From positions 1-57,804 of the forward strand of contig JAQSWP010000001.1 in the NCBI GenBank assembly GCA_029266575.1: DNA of 57,804 nt, in the 5' to 3' direction. Source of the stretch: Alphaproteobacteria bacterium (GTDB taxonomy: Bacteria; Pseudomonadota; Alphaproteobacteria; Reyranellales; JAQSWP01). A program made the position numbers and the translations under genes. The first letter of the stretch is position 1; each line of letters opens with the position of its first letter. Below the pieces are notes generated by a model. It was not told the DNA's origin. It did no database searches and saw nothing but the letters and a program-made list of their open reading frames with translations. This document shows, piece after piece, positions 17,406-24,836 of this stretch.

Positions 17406-17708
17406 TCAATGGCCGCGGCGCTTACGGGTGGCGGCGGCCTTTTTAGCTGACTTGGATTTCGCCGCCTTGGATCGGGCGGCGCTGGCCTTGCCGCCAAGCT
17501 TCCCGCCCTTCTTGGAAGCGCTCTTGTTCTCTTTCTTGCCACGGCCGGAGCCGCTTTTCTTGCCGCCGCCGCTTTCCTTGTTGACGGTGGCCCAGGCGCG
17601 GCGCTCGGCTTCCTTCTTGGAGACGCCGCTCTTCTCGTAACCCTCCTCGATATGCTCGGCCTTGCGCTTTTGCTTGCCGGTGTAGGACGCCTTGCTGCCT
17701 CGTGCCAT
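17406..17708 (-). CDS. Small Lys/Ala/Gly-rich basic protein (plasmid-stabilisation-like family)
   Basis: A 100-aa protein. A conserved head, G-K-Q-K-R-K-A-E-H-I-E-E-G-Y-E-K-S-G near residue 11 and A-E-R-R-A-W-A-T-V-N-K near 33, is followed by a low-complexity Lys/Ala/Ser tail resembling histone H1. This head is shared by proteins often labelled 'plasmid stabilization protein', although a DNA-binding or stress role is more likely from the composition. The start at 17708 is the M-A-R-G-S-K form usual for the family. Next to it is the DUF3309 gene on the same strand. Confidence 0.72.
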   Translation of the reverse strand: MARGSKASYTGKQKRKAEHIEEGYEKSGVSKKEAERRAWATVNKESGGGKKSGSGRGKKENKSASKKGGKLGGKASAARSKAAKSKSAKKAAATRKRRGH

Positions 17709-17719
17709 GGCTGCCCTTG

Positions 17720-17875
17720 CTACACCCTGCCAGTCACCAGCAGGATGACCAGGATGATCACGACCACGAGTGCGATGCCCGACGGGCCATAGCCCCAACT
17801 CCGGCTATAGGGCCAGGCCGGCAGCGCGCCCAGCAGAATCAAGACCAGGATGATCAGCAGAATGGTGCCCAGCAT
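17720..17875 (-). CDS. DUF3309 small membrane protein
   Basis: A 51-aa protein. It begins M-L-G-T-I-L-L-I-I-L-V-L-I-L-L-G-A-L-P, continues through W-P-Y-S-R-S-W-G-Y-G-P-S-G and ends with a second hydrophobic run to V-T-G-R-V. Two transmembrane helices flank the tryptophan/tyrosine-rich turn, the exact architecture of DUF3309. The family is common in Alphaproteobacteria and its function is unknown. It lies 11 bases upstream of the basic protein gene, so they are probably cotranscribed. Confidence 0.85.
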   Translation of the reverse strand: MLGTILLIILVLILLGALPAWPYSRSWGYGPSGIALVVVIILVILLVTGRV

Positions 17876-17976
17876 GGGGTGTTTCCTCTTGTTGCGGTCA
17901 GAGCCTGCAACGCTCCTGCCGCAACACGGTTCCCACCTACCCGGCGGCGCCTGGCGGCCGCCAGGATTCTCGCGGC

Positions 17977-18723
17977 CTAGCCGCGGCCGATGAAGGGCAT
18001 CTTGGTCGCCATGATGGTCATGAACTGCACATTGGAATCCAGCGACAGGCTGTCCATGTAGACCACCGCCGAGGCTACGTCGTTGACGTCCATCAGCGGC
18101 TCGACGGCGATACGCCCGTCGGCCTGCGGCACGCCGGCCTTCATGCGCTCGGTCATTTCGGTGCCGGCATTGCCGATATCGATCTGGCCGCAGGCGATAT
18201 CGTATTTGCGCCCGTCGAGCGAAGCCGACTTGGTCAGGCCGGTGACAGCGTGCTTGGTCGATGTGTAGGGCGCGGAGTTGGGCCGGGGCGCGTGGGCGGA
18301 GATCGAGCCGTTATTGATGATGCGCCCGCCGCGCGGGCTCTGGTCCTTCATCAGGCGGAAGGCTTCCTGGATGCACAAGAAGACGCCGGTGAGATTGGCA
18401 TCGACCACCGCTTTCCATTGCTCGTAGGTCAGGTCTTCCAGGTTGACCGGCGGCGCGCCCATGCCGGCGTTGTTGAACAGCAGGTCGAGCCGGCCAAAGC
18501 TCTTCTTGGTTTCGGCGAAGATCTTCTTCACGTCGTCGGGCTTGCCGACATCGCCCGGCACGATCAGCGTCTTGCCCTGTACCAATTTGGCGGTGGCTTC
18601 CAGCGGCTCGCGGCGACGCCCCGTCAGGGTGACGCTGTAGCCCGCCTTGAGCAGAGCCAGCGCCACGGCGCGGCCGATGCCCGTGCCGGCGCCTGTGACG
18701 ATTGCGATTTTTGCTGCAGCCAT
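17977..18723 (-). CDS. SDR family NAD(P)-dependent oxidoreductase, last gene of the alicyclic-acid operon (BadH-role candidate)
   Basis: A 248-aa classical [11 protein letters not shown] near residue 10, N-N-A-G near 87, Ser in N-N-G-S-I-S, and the catalytic Y-T-S-T-K. The start at 18723 gives the normal family N-terminus and has GGGAGA upstream. It sits 52 bases after the enoyl-CoA hydratase in a four-gene run with BadI-type hydrolase and acyl-CoA dehydrogenase. In that context it is the candidate 2-hydroxycyclohexanecarboxyl-CoA dehydrogenase, giving the beta-keto acyl-CoA for ring cleavage. The role is inferred from position; the sequence alone says only classical SDR. Confidence 0.88.
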   Translation of the reverse strand: MAAAKIAIVTGAGTGIGRAVALALLKAGYSVTLTGRRREPLEATAKLVQGKTLIVPGDVGKPDDVKKIFAETKKSFGRLDLLFNNAGMGAPPVNLEDLTYEQWKAVVDANLTGVFLCIQEAFRLMKDQSPRGGRIINNGSISAHAPRPNSAPYTSTKHAVTGLTKSASLDGRKYDIACGQIDIGNAGTEMTERMKAGVPQADGRIAVEPLMDVNDVASAVVYMDSLSLDSNVQFMTIMATKMPFIGRG

Positions 18724-18775
18724 GAAACGGGTCTCCCTGTCGCTGATGGGCGACAGGGTACACGTCAGGACCGGG

Positions 18776-19561
18776 TCATTTAAAGACCGGTTCGCGCCGT
18801 TCGGCGAAGGCGGCCAGGCCTTCCTCGACATTGGCCGAGCGCAGCCCGTCGGTCACGGCCTCCAACTCGGCGTCGATGCCGGCGCGCAAGGTGCCGTCGA
18901 GCCCCTGGCGGCTCAGGGATTTCATCAAGGCGATGCCTTGCGGATTGCGTTTGCCGAGCTGGACTGCATAGGCCATCGCCTTTTCCTGCAGCTCGGCATC
19001 TTCGAACACGGCATTGGCCAGGCCCCAATCCATCGCCTGTTCGGGCAAGAGCCAGGCGCCGGAATACATCAGATCCAGCGCCCGCCGCAGGCCGACCAGC
19101 CGCGGCAGGCGCTGGGTGCCGCCCCAGCCGGGGATCAGACCGTATTGCGCATGCTGGTCGCCGAAACGAGCGGCCTTGCCGGCAAACACCACGTCGCAAG
19201 CCATGGCTAATTCCAGCCCGCCAGCCAGCGCCAGCCCATGCACCACGCCGATCACCGGCAGGCGCGAGGCTTCCATGGCGTAGAGCGCTTCATGTCCGCG
19301 TCCCAGCCAGTCCTTCAGGGTTTCGCGCTTGGCGCGCGCCGCCTTGACCTGGTCGAGATCGGCGCCGGTGCAGAAATGCTTGCCGTTGGCCTTCAGCAGC
19401 ATCACCCGCACCGACTTGTCGGCCTCGAGCTGGCGCACCGCGTCGAGCAGACCGGCTGCCAGTTCGCGCGAGATGCAGTTGAACTTGGCTGGCCGGTTCA
19501 GGGTGGCAATGCCGACCGCGCCTTGCTTGGAAACCAGAACCGGCGCTTCGCTGTCGCTCAT
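18776..19561 (-). CDS. Enoyl-CoA hydratase/isomerase (crotonase) family, BadK-role candidate
   Basis: A 261-aa crotonase. The oxyanion-hole segments are [10 protein letters not shown] (61-70) and [11 protein letters not shown] (109-119). Catalytic Glu117 (hydratase Glu144 position) is present, but the second Glu (Glu164 position) is His137 in [13 protein letters not shown]. This variant is seen in other crotonases and may shift chemistry away from a simple syn hydration. Its stop is 10 bases from the dehydrogenase gene upstream. In the proposed pathway it would hydrate cyclohex-1-ene-1-carboxyl-CoA. Confidence 0.9.
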   Translation of the reverse strand: MSDSEAPVLVSKQGAVGIATLNRPAKFNCISRELAAGLLDAVRQLEADKSVRVMLLKANGKHFCTGADLDQVKAARAKRETLKDWLGRGHEALYAMEASRLPVIGVVHGLALAGGLELAMACDVVFAGKAARFGDQHAQYGLIPGWGGTQRLPRLVGLRRALDLMYSGAWLLPEQAMDWGLANAVFEDAELQEKAMAYAVQLGKRNPQGIALMKSLSRQGLDGTLRAGIDAELEAVTDGLRSANVEEGLAAFAERREPVFK

Positions 19562-19571
19562 CTGGCTCTCC

Positions 19572-20720
19572 TCAATAGGGCACCGCGACGCGGCCGACGC
19601 GCTCGCGGGCGATGATCATCTTCTGGATCTGCTCGGTGCCATCGCCGATCTGCAGGCCCATCACGTCGCGCAGGCGCTGCTGGTGCGGCAGGTCCATGCT
19701 CCAGCCGCCATGGCCATGGGTCAGCAGGCAGCGATGGATGGTCTCGAACGAGGTCTTGGGCACCCACCATTTGCACATGGCAGCTTCGGACGTGTGCGGC
19801 TTCTGCTGATCGCGCAGCCATAAAGTGCGATAGCACAGCAGGCGGCAGGCGGTGAGCAGGGTTTCGGCCTCGGCCAGCGGCTCGGTGACGCCTTGGAATT
19901 TGGCAATGGGATGGCCGAACGCCTTGCGCTCGGTGGCGTATTTCCACGTCTCCTGCAGCGACTCCCAGGCCGGCGCCAGCACCTGCAAACCTATCAATGC
20001 ACGGGAATAATCGAAGCCCTGCATGACCTGGCGGAAGCCCGCGCCTTCGTCGCCGATCTTGTACTCGGCCGGGATGCGCACGTTGTCGAAGAACACCGAG
20101 CCGCGGCCGATGATCTTCGATCCGAGATCGGTGAAGGTGGTGCGGCTGATGCCCGGCAGGTCGAACGGCACGAAGAAGCCGGTGACGCCCGAAGCGCCGG
20201 CATTGCCGGTGCGGGCCAGCAGGATGATGGAATCGGCCTGCGCCACCAGCGAGATCGAGGTCTTCTCGCCGTTCAGCACGTAGCCCTTGTTATCGCGCTC
20301 GGCCTTGAGGATCAAATTGCCGGCATCGGAGCCGCCGCGCGGCTCGGTCAATCCCAGCGCCACGAGGGATTTGCCGGCGCAAATGTCTCCTACCACCTCT
20401 TTTGCCAATTCGCGCGGCGCGTAGCGGCACAGGATAGAGCCCATCAACGAGCCCAAAAGCTGCACATAGGCGACGTTCATGTCGCCGCTGGCGATGTTCT
20501 CCATCACCAGCCCGGCGGTGATGCTGTCGGACGACAGCCCACCGAACGCTTCCGGCAGGTCGACGCCGATCAAGCCCAGCGAACCCATCTCGCGCATCAG
20601 ATCGCGCGAGATCGAAGTTTCCTTTTCGCGCGCCTGGTAGAACGGTGCGAGTTTTTCATCGGCAAAACGCCTTGCGGTGGCGCCAATCTGTTCCTGATCT
20701 TCGGTGAAGGCGAAATCCAT
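19572..20720 (-). CDS. Acyl-CoA dehydrogenase, cyclohexanecarboxyl-CoA dehydrogenase (AliB)-like
   Basis: A 382-aa FAD acyl-CoA dehydrogenase. Signatures: G-L-T-E-P-R-G-G-S-D near residue 130 (flavin/substrate motif), N-G-E-K-T-S-I-S near 156, Q-G-x-D-Y-S-R near 233, and I-G-D-G-T-E-Q-I-Q-K at the C-terminal FAD-binding segment. The N-terminus (M-D-F-A-F-T-E-D-Q-E-Q-I) and the G-L-T-E-P-R-G-G-S-D-A-x-N-L-I-L-K-A-E stretch resemble AliB of Rhodopseudomonas as I recall it. It lies 11 bases downstream of the BadI-type gene. Expected reaction: alpha,beta-dehydrogenation of cyclohexanecarboxyl-CoA, with electrons to ETF. Confidence 0.88.
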   Translation of the reverse strand: MDFAFTEDQEQIGATARRFADEKLAPFYQAREKETSISRDLMREMGSLGLIGVDLPEAFGGLSSDSITAGLVMENIASGDMNVAYVQLLGSLMGSILCRYAPRELAKEVVGDICAGKSLVALGLTEPRGGSDAGNLILKAERDNKGYVLNGEKTSISLVAQADSIILLARTGNAGASGVTGFFVPFDLPGISRTTFTDLGSKIIGRGSVFFDNVRIPAEYKIGDEGAGFRQVMQGFDYSRALIGLQVLAPAWESLQETWKYATERKAFGHPIAKFQGVTEPLAEAETLLTACRLLCYRTLWLRDQQKPHTSEAAMCKWWVPKTSFETIHRCLLTHGHGGWSMDLPHQQRLRDVMGLQIGDGTEQIQKMIIARERVGRVAVPY

Positions 20721-20731
20721 CCCCTCAACCT

Positions 20732-21523
20732 CTATTTATAGAATTCGCGGAAGCGCGGCGTGCGCTTTTCGTTCAGCGCGTTGACGCCTTCCTTGGATTC
20801 CTCGGTCATGTAGTAGAGCCGCAGCGCCTGCATGCCCAAGCCCCCGATGCCGCGGATATTGTCGCTGTCGGCGTTGAAGGATTTCTTGGCGATGGCGATG
20901 GCTGTCGGGCTGCGCAGCACCAGCTCGGCGCACCAGGCATCGACTTCGGCGTCAAGCTGGTCATCGGGCACGTAGTGATTGATCAGCCCCATCTCCTTGG
21001 CTTCCTTGGCCGAGTAGCGCTTGCACATGTACCAGATCTCGCGCGCCTTCTTCTCGCCCACGACTCTGGCCAGATAGGCGGTGCCGAAACCGGGATCGAC
21101 GGAGCCCATTTTGGGACCGACCTGGCCGAAGATCGCGCTCTCCGCGGCGATGGTCATGTCGCACAAAGTCGCCAGCACGTTGCCGCCGCCGATGGCGTAA
21201 CCGCGCACCTTGGCGATCACCGGCTTGGGCACGTCGCGGATCATGCTCTGGAATTCCTCGATCGGCATGCCGATGGTGCCGCGCGTGCTGCCATCGCCAT
21301 ACTGGCCGCTGTGATCGGACTGGTCGCCGCCGGTGCAGAAAGCCTTGCCGCCAGCGCCGGTCAGCACGATGGCGCCGATGCTGGTGTCCCAGCCGGCTTT
21401 CATGAAGGCGTCGAGCATCTCGACGCAGGTGCGCGGACGGAAGGCGTTGTAGACCTTGGGGCGGTTGATGGTGACGGTGGCGACGGCGTTCTTCACGTCG
21501 TACAGGATGTCTTCGTATGTCAT
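20732..21523 (-). CDS. badI: BadI-type 2-ketocyclohexanecarboxyl-CoA hydrolase (crotonase/MenB group)
   Basis: A 263-aa crotonase of the MenB/BadI branch. Recognisable segments are F-C-T-G-G-D-Q-S near 62-69, G-Y-A-I-G-G-G-N-V-L-A-T near 108, F-G-Q-V-G-P-K-M-G-S-V-D-P-G near 132, and K-K-A-R-E-I-W-Y-M-C-K-R-Y. BadI differs from MenB in G-G-N-V-L-A-T and S-V-D-P-G, and both BadI forms are seen here. BadI hydrolytically opens the ring of 2-ketocyclohexane-1-carboxyl-CoA to pimelyl-CoA. It is the first gene of the minus-strand operon and divergent from the TetR gene; a putative operator lies in the shared 90-bp region. Confidence 0.85.
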   Translation of the reverse strand: MTYEDILYDVKNAVATVTINRPKVYNAFRPRTCVEMLDAFMKAGWDTSIGAIVLTGAGGKAFCTGGDQSDHSGQYGDGSTRGTIGMPIEEFQSMIRDVPKPVIAKVRGYAIGGGNVLATLCDMTIAAESAIFGQVGPKMGSVDPGFGTAYLARVVGEKKAREIWYMCKRYSAKEAKEMGLINHYVPDDQLDAEVDAWCAELVLRSPTAIAIAKKSFNADSDNIRGIGGLGMQALRLYYMTEESKEGVNALNEKRTPRFREFYK

Positions 21524-21579
21524 GCTCGTTCCCGCCCGCGAGGCGCTCCTTTGTCAAACCGGTTGGCAGAAGCTTTTCT

Positions 21580-21597
21580 ATCGAATAGTAGTTAGAC
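21580..21597. promoter_or_regulatory. Imperfect TetR operator in the badI/tetR intergenic region
   Basis: ATCGAAT-AGTA-GTTAGAC matches the perfect 18-bp palindrome at 23147 in 11 of the 14 half-site positions, including the GTTAGA right arm. It is 16 bases before the TetR ATG and 56 bases from the BadI ATG, well placed to control both. A match of this quality can occur by chance; the second nearby site raises the odds. Confidence 0.55.
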
Positions 21598-21613
21598 AAA
21601 TTACGGGGACGCA

Positions 21614-22264
21614 ATGCCCAAGACCAGCGCCGTTTTGGCCACCGAATCGGTCCGCCAGCCGGCGAAATCAACCGCCACCAGGCGGAAGATTCTCGATGCC
21701 GCCGCCCGCACCTTCCGCGACAAGGGCTATGCCGCCACCACCTTGAACGACATCGCCGATGCGGCCGAAATCCGCGCCGCCAGCCTCTATTACTATTTCC
21801 GCTCCAAGGAAGATTTGCTCGAGGCGGTGTTCGGCATCGGCATGCAGCGCGTGGTCGATGCCGTGCGGCAACGCTCGGCCGCTCTGCCGGCGAACGCCAC
21901 GCTCGCCCAGCGCATCGAGGTCGCGATCGAGGCGCATCTGGAGATGCTGCTGCAGCAGGGCGACTACACCTCGGCCAATATCCGCATCTTCGGTCAGGTG
22001 CCGAAATCGGTGCAGCGCAAGCAATTGCCGCTGCGCCAGGACTATGCCGAATTCTGGCGCGAGCTGCTAGAGACGGCGCAACGCAGCGGCGAGATCCGCC
22101 CCGAGATCGATCTTGGCATCATGCGCATGCTGATCTTTGGCGCGCTGAACTGGTGCACCGAATGGGCCGATCCCAAGAAGGGCCCGGTGCGCGAGATCGC
22201 CCGTCAAGCCTGCCTGCTGGTGCTGAACGGCATTGCCGCAGAGGGCAAGCTGCGCAAAAAATAG
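21614..22264 (+). CDS. TetR/AcrR family transcriptional regulator of the alicyclic-acid operon
   Basis: A 216-aa TetR-family repressor. The helix-turn-helix is R-K-I-L-D-A-A-A-R-T-F-R-D-K-G-Y near 24-39 followed by T-L-N-D-I-A-D-A-A ... S-L-Y-Y-Y-F-R-S-K-E-D-L (43-67). The C-terminal ligand domain is helical, with the T-E-W-A-D-P segment often seen in regulators that sense acyl-CoA esters. It is divergent from the badI operon and convergent, one base apart, with an SDR gene that has a perfect palindrome upstream. Derepression by a CoA ester of an alicyclic acid is the natural model, not shown by sequence. Confidence 0.93.
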   Translation: MPKTSAVLATESVRQPAKSTATRRKILDAAARTFRDKGYAATTLNDIADAAEIRAASLYYYFRSKEDLLEAVFGIGMQRVVDAVRQRSAALPANATLAQRIEVAIEAHLEMLLQQGDYTSANIRIFGQVPKSVQRKQLPLRQDYAEFWRELLETAQRSGEIRPEIDLGIMRMLIFGALNWCTEWADPKKGPVREIARQACLLVLNGIAAEGKLRKK

Positions 22265-22265
22265 T

Positions 22266-23123
22266 TCAGGCGATCTTGAAATAGTCGGGCCGGCCGGACG
22301 ACCAGAAATCGCCCCACATCTGCTGCCCGCCATCGATGGTCAGCATCTCGCCAGTGATGAATTTGCCCGACGGCGCCGCCAAATAGACGCACGCCTCGGC
22401 CACGTCCCAGACATCGCCCGGCCGGCGCATGGGATTGCTTTCCGAGAAAGTGCGGCGGCCTTCTTCGGTGTATTGCGCGAAGCCGCTGCTCTCCACCGCG
22501 CCGACACCCAGGCAATTAACGCGAATGTTCAGGGGCGCCCATTCGACCGCCACGGTTTTGGAAGCGTAGATCACGCCCGCCCGCGCGCCGGTCGAATGCG
22601 CCATGCCGGGCAGGCCGCGGGCGATGGTGGCGGTGATGTTGACGATGTTGCCTTCGCGCTTGGCATCGCGCCAATGGCGGGCGGCGTTCTGCATCATGTA
22701 CCAGGTGCCGTTGAGGTTGGTGTCGACCACCGCGTTCCAGCCCTTGACGCTGAAATCGATGGCCGCTTGCGCGAACTGGCCGCCGGCATTGTTGATCATC
22801 ACGTCGATGCCGCCCCAGTCGTCGAAGCAGCGGTCGATAAACTTGCCGACGTTTTCCGCCTCGCGGATGTTAAGCGTATCGCCATGAACCTTGGCACCGG
22901 TGCGCTTGAGAAACTCGACGGCCTCGGCGAGTTTCTCGGGCTTACGCCCACAAACGATAAGATCGGCGCCCAGCCGGCCGAACAGAGCTGCCGTCGCCTT
23001 GCCAAGGCCGGAACCGGCGCCCGAGACCAGCACGGTCTTGCCCTTGAAAAGATTCGGGGCATAGACGGTCGGATGGCTCAGCAGCTTCTCGTCGGTGAAG
23101 CCGAAATCGGACGGGCTGGGCAT
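22266..23123 (-). CDS. SDR family oxidoreductase, PECR-like (H-S-x-x-A-R-A-G type)
   Basis: A 285-aa SDR. The cofactor loop is S-G-A-G-S-G-L-G near residue 34 and N-N-A-G-G-Q-F near 110. The active-site helix reads H-S-T-G-A-R-A-G-V-I-Y-A-S-K. The Lys is kept but the residue four before it is Ile, not Tyr; a Tyr occurs only at minus three. This is the architecture of peroxisomal trans-2-enoyl-CoA / 2,4-dienoyl-CoA reductases, which use a different proton donor. GAGGAG precedes the ATG. A perfect palindrome lies 24 bases upstream, so it is probably controlled with the badI operon; an enoyl-CoA reductase could adjust ring saturation in that pathway. Confidence 0.88.
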   Translation of the reverse strand: MPSPSDFGFTDEKLLSHPTVYAPNLFKGKTVLVSGAGSGLGKATAALFGRLGADLIVCGRKPEKLAEAVEFLKRTGAKVHGDTLNIREAENVGKFIDRCFDDWGGIDVMINNAGGQFAQAAIDFSVKGWNAVVDTNLNGTWYMMQNAARHWRDAKREGNIVNITATIARGLPGMAHSTGARAGVIYASKTVAVEWAPLNIRVNCLGVGAVESSGFAQYTEEGRRTFSESNPMRRPGDVWDVAEACVYLAAPSGKFITGEMLTIDGGQQMWGDFWSSGRPDYFKIA

Positions 23124-23146
23124 GGCTACTCCTCAACGACGCGGTT

Positions 23147-23164
23147 ATCTAACGAGTGTTAGAT
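23147..23164. promoter_or_regulatory. Perfect 7-4-7 palindrome, TetR-type operator upstream of SDR
   Basis: ATCTAAC-GAGT-GTTAGAT is a perfect inverted repeat, 24 bases upstream of the SDR start codon. Its relative lies upstream of the TetR gene at 21580, and the core AACGAGYGTT recurs upstream of the BVMO gene at 26833. Position and shape indicate a repressor site. Confidence 0.7.
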
Positions 23165-23197
23165 TTTTGCATCGTGGAGGAGCGGCCGCAAGCGCCT

Positions 23198-23587
23198 CTA
23201 CCCCACCACTTTGATATAGGTGTCCTTGCGCAGGATTTTCTGGCCGCGGAAGGTGTAGATGTCGACGCCGAGCCATTCCTGCTTCTCGCCGTTGCTCAGC
23301 GTGGCGGTGCGGTGCCATTCGGTGATGCCGCGATTGCCGATGACGTATTCGGCGGTGTGGCGCCATTTGATGTCGGCGCTGCCGGCGAACAGGCCGGTGA
23401 AGAATTTTCTGATCTCGCCCTTGCCCTTGTAGCTCTTGCCCCAGATATCGGGGCCTTTGGCGTTGCGAAACTCGCCATCCTCGGCGAAGGAATCGACGAT
23501 GCCGTCCACGTCGCGATTGGCGAAAGCCGCGCCGATCCTGCGGATTGTCTCGAGGCTGACCGGTTCGCCGGTTTCGATATGGTCCAT
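23198..23587 (-). CDS. SnoaL-like / NTF2-fold protein
   Basis: A 129-aa protein: helix I-G-A-A-F-A-N-R-D-V-D-G-I-V-D-S-F-A-E-D-G near residues 17-37, then A-K-G-P-D-I-W-G-K-S-Y-K-G and a curved sheet ending G-V-D-I-Y-T-F-R-G-Q-K-I. A perfect AGGAGGAAACC before the ATG at 23587 fixes the start. The reaction is unknown (isomerase, cyclase or ligand-binding). It is divergent from a flavodoxin-like gene across about 37 bp. Confidence 0.82.
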   Translation of the reverse strand: MDHIETGEPVSLETIRRIGAAFANRDVDGIVDSFAEDGEFRNAKGPDIWGKSYKGKGEIRKFFTGLFAGSADIKWRHTAEYVIGNRGITEWHRTATLSNGEKQEWLGVDIYTFRGQKILRKDTYIKVVG

Positions 23588-23624
23588 GGTTTCCTCCTGC
23601 GAAGATGCCGTTAGTATGGGCCCG

Positions 23625-24095
23625 ATGTCCGCCCGTAAACAATTGCTGATCGTGGCCCACACGCCCTCGCCCAACACCGAGCGGCTGCGCGACGCCGTGA
23701 TCGAAGGCGCATCCTCGGCGGAGACTTCCGGTATCGACGTGGCGTTTGTCGCCGCCTTGCAGGCCAGGCCGCAGGATGTGCTGCGCGCCTCGGCCATCAT
23801 TGTCGGCACCACGGAAAACCTCGGCTACATGAGCGGCGGGCTGAAGGATTTCTTCGACCGCATCTACTATCCCTGCCTTGAGCAGACCCAAGGCCTGCCC
23901 TTCGCCGCCTGGATCCGGGCCGGCAGCGACGGCACCGGCACCAGCCGGGGCATCGAGACCATCACCACCGGCTTGCGCTGGCGTGCCGTGCAGGAGCCGC
24001 TGATCATGAAAGGCGAATGGCGCGAAGAGTTCGTCGAACAGTGCCGCGAGCTGGGACTGGCAATGGCGGCGGGGCTTGAAGCAGGCGTGTTCTAG
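23625..24095 (+). CDS. Flavodoxin-fold NAD(P)H-dependent FMN reductase-like protein
   Basis: A 156-aa flavodoxin-fold protein. V-A-H-T-P-S-P-N-T-E-R-L near residue 10 forms the FMN phosphate loop, G-T-T-E-N-L-G-Y-M-S-G near 60 and the late A-W-I-R-A-G-S-D-G-T-G-T complete the isoalloxazine-binding loops. Such proteins supply reduced FMN or reduce quinones. An in-frame ATG nine bases upstream (23616) is an alternative start. It overlaps the end of the convergent SDR gene by four bases. Confidence 0.82.
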   Translation: MSARKQLLIVAHTPSPNTERLRDAVIEGASSAETSGIDVAFVAALQARPQDVLRASAIIVGTTENLGYMSGGLKDFFDRIYYPCLEQTQGLPFAAWIRAGSDGTGTSRGIETITTGLRWRAVQEPLIMKGEWREEFVEQCRELGLAMAAGLEAGVF

Positions 24096-24823
24096 AGGAT
24101 CAGCCCGCCATCGACCGGGATGGTCTGGCCCACGACATAGGCGGAAAGATCCGACGCCAGGAACAGCGCCACACCGGCCATATCCTGTGGCGTGCCCAGC
24201 CGGTGCAGCGGGATGCGTTCGAGCGTACCTTGCAGGCGCTGCGGATTGCTGGTGGTGACCTTGGTCATCTTGGTGTCGACCAGGCCCGGCGCGATCCCGT
24301 TGACGCGAATGCCGTCCACCGCCCAGGCCTCGCCCAACGTGCGGGTCAGGCCGAGCGCTCCGGTCTTGGACGCGTTGTAGGCCGGATTGCCCTTGGTGGA
24401 ATGGTAGGCGGCGGTCGAGGAGATGATGATCAGCTTGCCCTTGGCAGCGCACAGCGCCTTGTAGAACTTGGCGGCGCAGGCCATCAGGCTGTTGAGATTG
24501 ACGTCGATGACTTGCTGGAAGCCTTCGATCTCGAACTCGGCGCGCTTGTAGAGCACCTGGCCCTGCGACAGCACCAGCACGTCAAGCCTGTCGAGATCGG
24601 GTTGGCGCTTGATGGCGTCGAAATCGCCGACATCGACCTGGGCGTAGGACAAGCCCGCCATGTCGCTGCCGTCGTCCTTCTTGTAGTCCGACGCTTGCGT
24701 GCGCGTGCCCCAGACCGCGACCTTGGCGCCGCGAGCGCGGAAGGCCTGGGCGATACCATTGCCGATGCCGCTCGAGCCGCCCACCACCAGCACGCTCTTG
24801 CCGCTGAAATCGAGCTCCTTCAT
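24092..24823 (-). CDS. SDR family oxidoreductase, coupled to the BVMO gene
   Basis: A 243-aa classical SDR: V-V-G-G-S-S-G-I-G near residue 11, a Ser triad member in I-S-S-T-A-A-Y, and the catalytic Y-N-A-S-K near 150. The loop begins V-V-G-G instead of T-G-G, as in many alcohol dehydrogenases of this class. GGGAGGG upstream of 24823 sets the start. It is 13 bases downstream of the Baeyer-Villiger monooxygenase gene, so it may oxidise an alcohol to the ketone that the monooxygenase then converts to an ester or lactone. Substrate inferred from context only. Confidence 0.88.
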   Translation of the reverse strand: MKELDFSGKSVLVVGGSSGIGNGIAQAFRARGAKVAVWGTRTQASDYKKDDGSDMAGLSYAQVDVGDFDAIKRQPDLDRLDVLVLSQGQVLYKRAEFEIEGFQQVIDVNLNSLMACAAKFYKALCAAKGKLIIISSTAAYHSTKGNPAYNASKTGALGLTRTLGEAWAVDGIRVNGIAPGLVDTKMTKVTTSNPQRLQGTLERIPLHRLGTPQDMAGVALFLASDLSAYVVGQTIPVDGGLIL

Positions 24824-24836
24824 GGCACCCTCCCGT

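Noticed and set aside
17950..17965. CCTGGCGGCCGCCAGG palindrome between the DUF3309 gene and the SDR
   Set aside because: Perfect but made of G/C only in DNA of this composition; no T-tract and no promoter relation, so it is probably chance.
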